Positions 1-11,255 of a stretch of 64,000 bases of DNA are shown here, one piece after another. Both the position numbers and the translations under genes were made by a program. The notes under the pieces are model-generated. The model was not told where the DNA came from and did not search any database. It worked only from the letters and a program-made list of their open reading frames with translations. The DNA is from Lineus longissimus (taxonomy: Eukaryota > Nemertea > Pilidiophora > Heteronemertea > Lineidae): NCBI RefSeq assembly GCF_910592395.1, contig NC_088325.1, positions 15,688,109 to 15,752,108 on the forward strand. Reading direction: 5' to 3'. Positions within the stretch are counted from its first letter, which is position 1, and each line of letters begins with the position of its first letter.

Positions 1-97
1 CCATGATGGCCATCAAGGAAACCATCTTTTTCAGTAAACGATGAATATTCAACCTCTCGTATCCGGACTAGAATATCATTACAAGGAAAATTAAACC

Positions 98-2350
98 TTG
101 CTCCTTTTGCTGGTAACGTCTGTATCCCTGCTGGGAGAGAGCGACACTCCAATCCATCGGAGAATGTCGTCGTCGTCGTCGTTTATTTTAGTTTACCTCA
201 ACCTGTCCTTGACCCAGCCGAATATCGCCAGCTACAGAGCCTCGTCCCTACTAGAGTGTTCGTTCAGTTGTCAGAACAATCCAAGATGTAAGACATTTCA
301 ATATCAGCTGAAGAAGAAAAGCTGCAGACACAGCAGTACAATTGTAGATCATGTGACGTATAAGAAAGAAAATGGCGCCTTGGTGTTTTCAAGACAAGGT
401 CAATTGGAAAGGGTGAGGTAGTTGCGAAGGTAGTCGCAGCTTACTCTTTTGCCAGTTTTGAGAGATAGCAGTACTCCTATAGCCCTTGTTCCTTTCCATC
501 GATCATAAATGTGTTAATTTGAACTGACCGTCTACGTGTGTTCTGCTCGTATACTCACTGGCGTTCCCAAGGATTCTTTGCGAATCATTCCAAGTATCGT
601 GATGATATTCTGTCATTTTATTCAGAAAATAACCCCGTAAACATGGACCATATTTTGTGTAGGGTACATTGTAAAGGCAACCGTGGTATATAGCTGTTTT
701 GTTGCACTCCGGTGTGACGTTTTTGAGTGTTTCAGTTTCTATTTTTTCCCTCATTGTTTGGGAACGGCCTCGCCGTCCCAGGTCATTGCACCTCCGCCAA
801 TTCCTGACGCAAGGTTGCATCGTAGCTACGTTGATCAGAGCGAACGACTACCCAAATATCACGAGATCTCACAGGGAGGCGCGTGGTTTTACCAGGCTAG
901 TTTGGAACACTGAAACATATAGAAACATAGATTGATACGTTTTCTATCTCAACCACATATGTCACAACGGTCTTTTTACTGACGTACTCCATGAATTTAT
1001 TTTCTCGTTTTTTTAAGTCTAGAGGGCCAAGAACGACTTACATTCGTACAAATGAGTTCACCTTCGATGTTACCATTGAATTTGACCATGCCTTCTACCA
1101 CGGTCAAATGGACGTGTTGTTGTTCTATAAGTGGTTATCATTAAACAAACAGTATAAAACTGGCCTTCATGTCTACAAGATCCTTGGCGGAGGAAAGACG
1201 CTGAGGAAGAAAGGATGGCTGTTAGATGATTGGCTTAGGATAATAGGAGAATGGAGAAACTTCATCATCATTAGTACGGCGAATTTATCTCGGGGTATTT
1301 TTGCTCTGCGCGACATGAGCCAGGGTATGACTCTTGAACCTGATGGATACCTGTTCGTCAAGCAGAGTACGGTAAGATTGACTGGAACCAAGGTGACAGT
1401 TAGGACACCAAGCATCCCCACTGAACAGATGCTGATGTTATGTCCCCTTGAACCACAATACGATACCATAGTATACTATAGGATACCATAGATCATCACA
1501 GATTAGCATCGCAGGCGTATATTTCATGAGCTGCTGCATTTGCTGCGTGACATGTCTTGGGAGTGGTCGGCAGAGTCTGCTGATTCGTTCAGCTAGTCCT
1601 AGCAACAAAGATAGTAGGCCTATGTCGTTTGTTTGTATCGCGGACCGCTTATTTAGGTCTATGCTTGTATATTTCTGTAAATCGTAACGAAGTCACTTGA
1701 AGAAAGGCAGTGATATTTTCTTCTTTCGTCAGGATGTTCAAACTTTAACACATCAGTTCAACTGCTCAAAAGTCGCTTTTTTCGAGAAGATCGGGATAGT
1801 CATCATGGCATATGGAATGTGGAAATCAGAAGAATATGATGTAATCATGCATTGTTATGTTAAAGAGATGAAACCTGGCGGAAGGTCACTTTCAGTTCAC
1901 CTGAGAGTCGAATGTATTCGGGAATTGAAGAATCTCAAAGAAATGTACTATTATTCGCATAAGAGCACACCATTGCTTACTACCATTACTGGTAAAACTC
2001 GCCAGGGTTTTTCTTTGATGAAAATCTATATTTACGCCTCAAAGACATTTTATTATAAACCCTTCGAATTCGAGAGCAGAAGTGAAATAACAGACATCGT
2101 TCTGCAGAGCGACAAGAAAACATTGACGGTCTTTCTGGAGGGGACCTCGATGAAGCAGCGTCAGTTATCGAGGCAAGACGATGGGACGAACGCAATTCAG
2201 TTCCCCGGTTTTGGCAACTTCTTTCTCCGAAACAATAGCGACATTATACAGTATCAACCGGTGATCTTGGAGAATGCAGCTCACAAGAGACTGAATGACA
2301 TCGGGATATACAGACGAGTTGAGATTGGCAACCAGGTCTTTCGTCCTTGA
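98..2350 (+). CDS. PAN/apple-like protein, three-exon model, 5' end unresolved
   Basis: Three open segments join in phase 0: 98-412 (donor gtgagg), 1018-1371 (acceptor ttttttaag, donor gtaaga) and 1733-2350 (acceptor cgtcag, stop TGA). They give about 428 residues. The first segment carries a cysteine pattern, LECSFSCQNNPRCKTFQY followed by a Cys nine residues on, that is typical of PAN/apple modules, which are extracellular protein- or carbohydrate-binding folds. The second and third segments are not recognised; they are rich in beta-type hydrophobic alternation and aromatics. No convincing signal peptide or ATG is seen. The frame opens with a non-ATG codon, and an internal ATG lies at 163, so the true first exon probably lies before the window. 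The joins rest on phase agreement only. An extracellular adhesion or lectin-like role is inference from the PAN-like part. Confidence 0.5.
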
Positions 2351-2462
2351 CCGATCAGCCGGCGCGCGCGCAGTCAAGGAATGTAATAATGGCATATACA
2401 TTGTATTAGACAGTCACACATGCAGGCTGAACACTATGTTAGTTGAGTCATGCACTATCGAC

Positions 2463-2676
2463 GGGTGTCTACAAAACCAAGACCCAAGACCCAAGACCCA
2501 AGACCTACAAAACCAAGACCCAAGATCCAAGATGTTGATGGGTCTTGGTTTTGTAGATCTTGGTTTTGTAGGTCTTGGTTTTGTAGACACCCGTGTGGGT
2601 GTCTACAAAACCAAGACCCAGTTTTGGTCTTGGTTTTGTAGGTCTTGGGTCTTGGGTCTTGGTTTTGTAGACACCC
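2463..2676. mobile_element. Foldback / MITE-like element with 10-bp target duplication
   Basis: The 214-bp element begins GGGTGTCTACAAAACC and ends with its inverse complement. The terminal inverted repeats are about 50 bp and consist of iterated CAAGACC / AAGACCC words. A second internal inverted pair, centred near 2587, faces the outer arms, so the element is a nested palindrome. The 10-bp word CACTATCGAC lies immediately before (2453-2462) and immediately after (2677-2686) as a perfect direct repeat, which is the mark of transposition. A 9-10 bp duplication fits the Mutator-like superfamily, but no transposase is present, so the family is inference. It inserted just downstream of the PAN-like gene. 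Confidence 0.85.
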
Positions 2677-2960
2677 CACTATCGACCGAGCTTATGTAAC
2701 GTGTGCGATGGGAGGAGGATATGACTGACTCGGGATTATCGAGGATGCCTAGAGTCGAGAAAACAGAGCATCTTTACAATAAGTCTTCGCGGTCAAAGAT
2801 GTCGGGCAATATGGTTTGAGAGGCATTGTCTGGTTTCATTCTGACCGTAATAATCTATTGTAGTGATAGCTTGTTTTCTTGCCCCTTGGTTGTACAGGCG
2901 TATCTGGCAAATAAATGCAAGCTGAATACTTTGAATTTCCGTCATGGGATATAATTAGAG

Positions 2961-3085
2961 AGTCGCACATGCAGCCGAACACTAGTATGACCGTGTGCAT
3001 ACGGTTTATATACTGGACAGTCGCACATGTAGGCCGAACATTAGTATGACCGTGTGCATACGGTTTATATACTGGACAGTCGCAG
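2961..3085. repeat. Direct repeat, ~58-bp unit x2
   Basis: Two near-identical units start at about 2962 and 3020, each beginning GTCGCACATG and ending ATATACTGGACA; the start of a third is at 3079. A related, more diverged stretch lies at about 2409-2440, on the other side of the foldback element. No coding potential is seen. Confidence 0.75.
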
Positions 3086-3558
3086 TGATCTTATCAGTAT
3101 TACACCATATAAGTCCACCACCCACGGTCAGATAACACGCGCCAAATCATAACACGACAAATCACCACTACAGTATCAATTTCGCAAATCAATTCACTTG
3201 CATTCTTCCTTCCACATATTTTGTTCTGAGGTTTATTTGACGGCGACCTCAGTGGAAGTGACGACACCCTGAATGAACGATTATCTTAACTCCCAAAATA
3301 TTGCATTGAGTCAGTGTATCCTGATCCCCACTAGTGAGATACGAGATCCCTCGAGAGGGCCTGTGGTCCGGGAACCTGTTCGTCGAATGCTGCGTGCGCA
3401 GCCAATTCGCATGTCCAGCGTGCCATTTTCAATTAGAAATGGCCCTTGGAACCATGTGACTAGGCCAAGTGCGTACCGGGAACACATCAGCTGAATGACA
3501 AGGCCTGATGACCTTCAATGGACGAGTCTGATAAATGATCAAAAATGATTTGTGAGTT

Positions 3559-3830
3559 GTGACTTCCTCATCTCTCTCATCATGTTGTCAACACGGTGGA
3601 GCAGCCAGGACTGATTCGGCCTGGCTGTGACTTCCTCATCTCTCTCACCATGTTGACAACTTGGCAGAGCAGCCAAGACTGATTTGGCCTGGCTGTGATT
3701 GTCTCATCTCTCTCGCCATATTAACAACTAGGCAGTGCGGCGAAGATTGATGCGGCCTGGCTGTGACTGTCTCATCACTCTCATCATGTTGTCAACACGG
3801 TGGAGCAGCCAGGACTGATTCGGCCTGGTC
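3559..3830. repeat. Tandem repeat, ~69-bp unit x4
   Basis: Four imperfect copies begin with GTGACTTCCTCATC or a close variant at about 3559, 3628, 3697 and 3762, and end with a CTGATTCGGCCTGG-like word. Copies differ by scattered substitutions. No gene is seen across this stretch. Confidence 0.8.
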
Positions 3831-3923
3831 AGTCAGCTCTGTTACTGGTCACACAGGAAACTGGTAGGAATACTTCACTATAAATTCGCGACCTGACCAT
3901 GGCCCACACCTGGATCTGAATTT

Positions 3924-4430
3924 GACAGTGGTATTCCTACCAGTCTCTGTCCCCACTAGAGTGGAGACAAGATCCAGCTCTCCTCGCCATCTGAATGTGA
4001 CCACTCTCTGTCAATAGACAGTGGTATTCCTACCAGTCTCTTTCCCCACCAGAGTGGAGGCAAGATCCAGCTCTCCCCGCCATCTGGATGTGACCACTCT
4101 CTGTCAACAGACAGTGGTATTCCTACCAGTCTCTGTCCCCACTAGAGTGGAGACAAGATCCAGCTCTCCCCGCCATCTGGATGTGACCACTCTCTGTCAA
4201 CAGACAGTGGTATTCCTACCAGTCTCTGTCCCCACCAGAGTGGAGACAAGATCAAGCTTTCCCCGCCATCTGGATGTGACCACTCTCTGTCAACAGACAG
4301 TGGTATTCCTACCAGTCTCTGTCCCCACTAGAGTGGAGGCAAGATCAAGCTCTCCTCGCCACCTGATTCTCACCACACTCTGTCAATAGACAGTTGTATT
4401 CCTACCAGTCTCAGTACCAGCCGCCCGAGT
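3924..4430. repeat. Tandem repeat, 93-bp unit x5.4
   Basis: Units start with GACAGTGGTATTCC at 3924, 4017, 4110, 4203 and 4296, with a final diverged copy at 4389. The period of exactly 93 bp is 31 codons, so a 122-codon open frame (4021-4389) runs through the array. It is a by-product of the period, not a gene. The array ends about 200 bp before the ASCC2 start codon. Confidence 0.9.
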
Positions 4431-4630
4431 GGAGACAAGGGAGTTGCTCGGGTGGGAACATGTCCTCGGGTGAATGGAGTAAGACTCGGCCTCGGAGGAA
4501 TAGGTAAATTGACATTGACAATTATTTCCGGAAACAACGATAAATGTCAAGATTTGGTGCAATCTTTCTTCTTATGTGATTTCAACATCGATTCTCTATC
4601 GATTTTGGATATTTTCTTAAATACTGAAAG

Positions 4631-7600
4631 ATGAAGATTCCCCTCGATGAGAAAACTACAGTTTGGAAGGATCCAGAGACGGGAAAGAGCAAAACTCTCC
4701 CAGTTTTGGTAATTACGAATTGTTTTTGAAATTCTACAGGATGTCCCAAAGAGCAAAACAACAACAACACTTGTGAAGTGTCTTATAAGCCTAAGCTTGC
4801 TGGCCCTTTCAATAGAGGTGACACTATAGTAAACAAACTGTAATTTACTCTTATACCAATATAGTAGGCCTAACTTGCGCCTCCTTTTTCATGACATGAT
4901 TGAGAGTTTTCTTTAACCCAGGATCCAAGGTGGAAGGAAGAGGTACAGTTTGTGATGTACCACGCGCCACCCAAAGATGAATCACTGAATTCAGCCGACT
5001 ACCAAGAATGGATGGAGAGGATCACCTTCATTGAGGAAGACCTCCACAGCCTCCTTGCCTTATCCCACGACAAGTTCTGGTGTCAGGCAATCTTTGATGA
5101 GACGCTACAGATGAGTCTTGAATCCTATCTCAGATACGCACCCAGGTATTAATTTAACACCCAAGACCTAACAGTATGGCATCAAATTAAAGAGTTCTCT
5201 CAATCACATCGTTTGGGTAAGGGCCTTGAGCCCCTAGCTTGGAAAATAAGATGTGTTTGTGGTAGTTCCGTGTTCCTGTATTTCAGGTCTAAAGCTGGGT
5301 TTGTCCTGAAGGTGAAATTTGTCAACCAAAATAATTTTATTCAAAGCTTTTGTCGCTATGGTTGTTGCCAAATTGTATTTCTGTGTTTACACTGGTTCAT
5401 AAGAAGTTCTGTTGCAATTCCCATTGCTTTTTGTTCCAGGACATTCGATGGGTTAAACCGCCTGCCTGACAGTGCCAAAGAGAAGCACCTTAGTGTCCAT
5501 CGCCTTGTCTTCATGACATTCCTGCGGCTCGCTACTTTCAAAGAATCAAAGGTAGGGGTCCCAGTTGGGATCAAAGAAAGAAGTAACCAGATTTGATAGT
5601 GTGTGCAGGCTCGTGATTGCCACCGAGAGTGCCCCAGGACCGCTTGGCTGAAACAGCAAAGTGAGGGGCTGTACAGGAATAATACCAAACAGCAAAGTGA
5701 GGGGCTGTACAGGAATAATACCAAACTCCCTTTCTTGGTATTCAGAGAACACTATTACCCATGGCGGTTCCATAGGTTTGCCTTTAATCTTCTTTTTCAT
5801 GTCGGTGTTGGTCATAGCTCATAAATTTAGGTTCGCCATTGTCAGCTAGGAATACTCTTTCCAGAGAAGTCATAACCTATGATGAAAAAATGTGTTTGCA
5901 AGCTATTGCATTATGATTCAAATTCATAAACGTATTGTGACATGACAATCATCTTCAATATCTTGTTCATCTATCAAATGAACCAATGAATTATGATATG
6001 GCAAACATCTATAACATTTTTACAGGATGCATTCATCACCCCTCACATCTTTGGTGAGATCCTCTACGAGAACTTCATCTTTGACATCCCCAAGATGATG
6101 GATCTATGTGTTCTCTACGCTAAAGGCAACCTGGTACTCCTACAGAAGATGGTTGATAACATCTTCACACAGCAGCCAAAATATGAAGATGACCTTCGGG
6201 CGACGATACCGTCCATTCTACAGGTCTGTATGAAAGTATTGTTTGCCTTGGCCACTTTCCCCTACGTTGAAAACTCAGTGGCAGTGCATCTTTGGCCTGA
6301 CGACAAGAACAACAGTGGTCCGCACAGTATATAATAGCCACTCTCTTGATGATATCTCCTTCTGATTCTTCCAGGTCTTTGAAAACATCTCGCTCCAGTG
6401 CGGTGTCAAGTGTAGTTCGACCCAAGGATCTCCTGAGAAACTCTCCGTGACCAAAATAAAGCCTACAGATGAAGACGTGCGTGACGTGGTCAGCTATCTG
6501 TACGATACATGTATGACACTTCATGCTTTCTTGGAGGTCCACCCTCAGGCTGGCTTGATCTTCCATGAGCAGCATGTGGAAACAAGGCAAGTTGAGACAA
6601 CTCTGTTTACTAAGGATGAATACAAATGTTCAACGGAAAACTTGAGGAGAGGGCACCTGATCATTGCACAATTCTTGAATATGCTCTGTCACTTTCCAGG
6701 TTGGCATCATTCTACGAGGCTATACCTACCAAGCTGAAGGAAATGATGAAAGACAGAGAATTTGGAAGCCTTGGGTGAGTTTTACATGGTAGTTTCCTTC
6801 TCAACCTCTTCCTGTATGAATATGGATGGAAGATTTGTAATGAGAATCTGTCATCTTTTCAGAATCCTGGTTGATGTGCGTAAGAAACTCCACCGCAGCA
6901 AAGTGTTGATGATAAAACTTGTGCGTCAGATCCTATTCACGGCTGTTGTACAACCCATCCTTGAGCTCAACGAGGGCTCCAACCATGAAAGTCTCATAGA
7001 GGACTATCTACAAGTGCTTGCAGGGTTGATATCAGAAAAAAGGTGGGTTTGGGAATGAAGGTCTGGGCATTGATTGAGAACTATTTGAAGATGGTATGCT
7101 AGCTTGTCATCAGAGAGATAGTAACTCCATTCAGTAAGGCTGTTGGTCGGCTACACTATCACATTCAATGATCATCTTCGGTGTTTTCTTGTGCATAAAG
7201 TATGTTCATTTTTCTTCTAGATTCATAGCTGACTATGAGGCGGCCTTCCCCCTTGATGACGACTTGGATATTCTCACTCAGTCAACATACATCATGTATC
7301 CTTGGTTACTACATGAGCTCCTTGACCTGTGGCAGCTTCCTTCTGTGCTCAAATCCTTAAACATCCAAGTTGACCTTTGACCAGAAATATGGAATTCCTT
7401 ATATTTGAGGACTCTCAGAACATGATGTACCTCAATGTAATTTGAGAGCCTAAATAACATATGTTGTGAGGTTATGTCTGATTTGTTTCAAAAGCCTTGT
7501 TAGTGTAAAGCACATTGTCCTTAACGGCCTCCCCAGCGATGAAACTAGGATTGAGTTCTTACAGGAGGCAATTGCAGATGCGAGTTTTACTCATGGTAAG

Positions 7601-10432
7601 AAGAGACGACTGGCCAAGATTGACCGTGGATCATCTCCTGAGGCAGAGGCAGGCCCATCTTATGACAACGCGGGTGCTGGAGAGCATGACGACACTGCAG
7701 CTTATGTGAGTGTATCGATGTGACATCCATTCAGATGACATGCTGCCAATTGTGAAAATGTATCTTGTGGCATTGATGGTGTTGACCACTTTACTGCAGG
7801 ACATCCGCGGCACTTTTCAAATTATGGCCTGAAGGTCTGATTACTTGATGAAAATAGACTTCACATCAAAGGCCTTGTTTGCCTTTGATTTAGCAACTCT
7901 CAACTTGTCTTGTTTCTATTTCTAGGAAAGACTTGGAGCTTGTGCAGCGAGTGTGAGTGGTATAGAGTTAGACTCCCTCATCTGTGCTGTGAAGGACCTT
8001 CTACCACACCTCGGCCCGGGATTCATTCAGGTATCTTTCCTTACCTTTTGGTTTGAACCCGTGCAGGACTGTAGATATTTTCTGATTGTTTCACAGCGTG
8101 TAAAATATGTAAAATGTTCTGAAAATACCAGGTACGATGAGAAGGACCTCATTGCAAGTGTTCCAATGGACGGTTTGTACTTCACTCGACGTCACAATTG
8201 TTCTTAGGAGTTTCCTGACCTCATGATAGTTGTCTACATGTCGTATACTTACAAACAATATCCATGTCCATGACCAGATAGTTGCATCACTTCTGATTCA
8301 CAGTCTGTTAAAGGATTCAGGGCCTCGGCACCCATTGCTCTGGTGATTGAGAATCCCCCTGATCCAAATTCATCACCTCGCACGATACCCATGCATCAAA
8401 TGCCAGAGTTGTATCCTGGACCTGCATCATCCAGTCCGGGTCATTCAGTTTCCTCCTACATATCAGAGTCATTTGCAGGTGTGTTTGGAAGAGTTTAACT
8501 ACAACACAGAAGATGTGATAAATGCACTGCTGGAGGGAAAGCTGACTCCTGGGCTAGAAGAGCTTGATCCTAACATGGAGAGGTGAATATGCTCACCAGG
8601 TTTGGTGATTAGTGTCTGTCCTAGGCTTCATGATGCTTGAAAGGTCCATGCGTTACACTCAACCTACTACTACCCCTGTCAGTGTGCTACCAGCCAGGTT
8701 CAGGGTGCTACTACCCCTGTCAGTGTGCTACCAGCCAGGTTCAGGGCGCTACTACCCCTGTCAGTGTGCTACCAGCCAGGTTCAGGGCGCTACTACCCCT
8801 GTCAGTGTGCTACCAGCCAGGTTCAGGGTGCTACTACCCCTGTCAGTGTGCTACCAGCCAGGTTCAGGGTGCTACAGCCATGGTACTGGTGGTAAAGGAA
8901 TTGGTTGAACAGTTCCAATCTGTGTTGTTAAAGCCCACGCTACTGCATGACAAGGTGGTACCCGCATCATCTTGGTAACCAATCTCCTGATGAACCACCT
9001 TCATCTTGAATGTCATGTTCATTCCAGAGCTGTGTCTCCCCCTAGTGTTCCGTCCGTCCTTGACACAAGGCACAACATCTATGATGGCGATGAGTTTGAC
9101 GTCTTCCGGCGAGAAAACGTGGATATCTCCCGGGTACACAAAGGAAAGAAGTAGGTGATTGTGTTGTTCACTCATCCAGCCAATCAACCAGGCCTCACTT
9201 GAGTTGCTCATTGGTTGAAAACAACAAGGCTATGAATCCTTCACTGTCTGGTCAGTGTAACTGTGAGTCATGCTGGGAATTCATTCCCGTTGTCTTTGTC
9301 GGCTCCTGCCAAGATCGAAGCACAGAAAGTGTTCTAAACAGTTCAGAATAGTTGAAACCTATTGACATCGGTCGGAGAGCTCGTGATCAGTACTTTCTGC
9401 TTGTACCATGTGTGAAATGATTGGTTTTCTCATGGGTTCGTTGAATGGTACGTTTTGAAGTCTCCTGTTTTGACTCTAGGAATGTGAATGAAGACATGGC
9501 TGCCTTGGACGACAAACGAGACTTGGACTCGTTTCGTGACGTCTACAACATGTATGGCAACATGGACGCCACCGAGAGCATGTACGAGATGAAGAACATC
9601 GAGTATGATGATGAGTATGACGACACGTATGACTCACATGAGGTCGGCGCAGATGATGCAGACTCGGCTGATGAATTGACCAAGTGAGTTAATGACCCTC
9701 ATTGTAGCACTATCCTCAAAATGGAAGGAGTGGATGAGGCTGTTGTCAAAGAAAGACAATCAGGTCTCCTCAACTCCTTGTTAAATGGCTATTCAAGGAC
9801 CTCCGAGACAAAACAACCCCTCATAGGCATTTCATTCTTCTTTAACAGGAAATTTGTGGTGAACCGGTTAAATCCGGTCAAAGGACACCGTGGGTCAGCT
9901 GCGGCTGAACAGGACGAAGAGGAGGAGGAAGAGGTAAGCTGACCTTGACCTTGAGGCATACGACCTTCACCTTGACATCAAATGTGGCGTGTTATTCTGC
10001 TCTCCCTTGTATAGCTTAATAGTTGTGACAGTGTCAATTCTTATAAAGTTTGTTGTTTTTCTGAAGGCATAACAATTTGGAATGAAAATCTTAAAAACTA
10101 TGTGCACTTTTGACCTTAACCTTACTTCATTTGCATATGACCTTGACTTCTGCTTCCAGGAAGAAAGCTCAGCTGCCTATCCTCACAGACCTTTTGTGGA
10201 GGATCCAGCCAAGATACGAGAAAGACAGGCCCAACGCTATGCCAATCGTCACAGTGCGGGTCATGGCAAGAGAGTTCATGATGTCAAAGGTCAAGCAAAG
10301 GGCAAAGGTCAAGAGAAAGATGTGCTTCATAATCGTCAATTCAAGGATCAGCATAAATCAAGGCTGGCCAATCATAATCGTCGTGCGATGGCGGATAGAA
10401 AGAGACAGAAAGGGATGGGGCCATTGGCATAG
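4631..10432 (+). CDS. ASCC2: Activating signal cointegrator 1 complex subunit 2
   Basis: Fifteen exons: 4631-4708, 4922-5145, 5440-5551, 6026-6223, 6375-6586, 6700-6774, 6863-7042, 7221-7295, 7537-7705, 7926-8030, 8479-8582, 9028-9150, 9480-9683, 9849-9933, 10160-10432. All phases agree and the product is 738 residues (human about 757). ASCC2 is the ubiquitin-binding subunit of the ASC-1 complex: its CUE domain binds K63-linked ubiquitin and recruits the ASCC3 helicase and ALKBH3 to alkylated DNA, and the complex also acts in ribosome quality control. Seen here: the N-terminal HDKFWCQAIFDETLQ block (exon 2), IFTQQP (exon 4), the CUE region starting SGIELDSLICAVKDLLP (exons 10-11), DEFDVFRRENVDISRVHKGK (exon 12), EYDDTYDS followed by ADDADSADEL (exon 13), an acidic run (exon 14) and the conserved basic tail ANHNRRAMADRKRQKGM. 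Intron 5 has a GC donor. Orthology is very secure. Confidence 0.96.
5654..5726. repeat. 36-bp direct duplication in ASCC2 intron 3
   Basis: The unit AGCAAAGTGAGGGGCTGTAC...ACCAAAC occurs twice back to back, at 5654 and 5690, with essentially no divergence. This implies a recent slippage or unequal-exchange event. It lies wholly within the intron between exons 3 and 4. Confidence 0.8.
8663..8878. repeat. 41-bp tandem repeat in ASCC2 intron 11
   Basis: About five copies of a 41-bp unit (CTACTACCCCTGTCAGTGTG...GTTCAGGG) start near 8668, 8709, 8750, 8791 and 8832. The period is not a multiple of three, so successive units read in all three frames. It lies between the CUE-encoding exon 11 and exon 12. 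Confidence 0.85.
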
Positions 10433-10642
10433 TTGTAAACGGAAGAGAGCTGTTACTGAAGACATGAGGTGGTTGTTAAGGACACTTGTCCTGTCACTAT
10501 CATCATAGCCCCAACCATGGCAACAGTCCAATTCTCTTAGAAGGAAATGGACGGTTGCCATAGTGATCACACATCTGTTTGAGGAGTTGATCAGGTTCAA
10601 ATCAAAAACATATGTATCATAAATATTTATGAATGATAAGGT

Positions 10643-10648
10643 AATAAA
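10643..10648 (+). terminator. Polyadenylation signal of ASCC2
   Basis: AATAAA lies about 210 bp downstream of the ASCC2 stop codon in an AT-rich stretch. It is a canonical cleavage/polyadenylation hexamer; assignment to ASCC2 is by position. Confidence 0.6.
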
Positions 10649-11255
10649 ATTCACTTCAGTTCAAAATGTTATTGTGCATTGTTCACGAGGCCTTATTGTG
10701 CCCATGTCCTCAGCCCAGTTGTGATAAGGCAGGCTTGAATCAGCTCACCCGGTCTCACATTGTGAACAGGTCCCCCTGGCGTAGTTGAGTTTAGACAACT
10801 ACCCATCTCATCATCAACAAGGCCTGTGCCCATTGTGTCCATTCCGGGGTTGTGATCTGTTAGGGTGAAGATAGTCAATATGACTGCTGTTCATGTGGCA
10901 GTGGGCAACCCCTGGCTGGGTGCTGAGAAGATGAGAGAGTGTAGCCAGACTCACTCAGGGTGATAATAAACCACTTTGGGTAGCTCCACTGTCCTACCAG
11001 TGTGACCAGAGAAATCAGACCGCTTGAACCAAGGTGAATCAGGCCTAGCAGCACCACTGCATCACGGAAAGGATGAGAGAGTGGTGCTAACAGACCTACG
11101 GGTGAGGTAGGATAGACCGCGGTGGCTTCAGCAATAACTGCTGATGGCTTGCAAAACACTAGCAGTGTTGCCACAGGCACGGACAGACAAAGTTTAAGAT
11201 AAATAGCTTGCCAAAAATGGATGGCTCATGGCTACGCCGTCACAGGACCTTTTTA
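10649..11255. other. Convergent 3' intergenic region, ASCC2 / trehalase
   Basis: This stretch lies between the 3' end of ASCC2 and the stop codon of the opposite-strand trehalase gene, and probably holds the trehalase 3' UTR. Short open frames occur on the minus strand but show no splice or family support. I see no RNA gene or mobile element. Confidence 0.5.

Noticed and set aside
4021-4389. 122-codon open frame
   Set aside because: It follows the 93-bp tandem period exactly and has no start context, splice sites or family match.
9943-10340. Clusters of TGACCTT / AAGGTCA words around the last ASCC2 exon
   Set aside because: They resemble nuclear receptor half-sites but spread through intron and coding sequence alike, so I treat them as simple-sequence bias.
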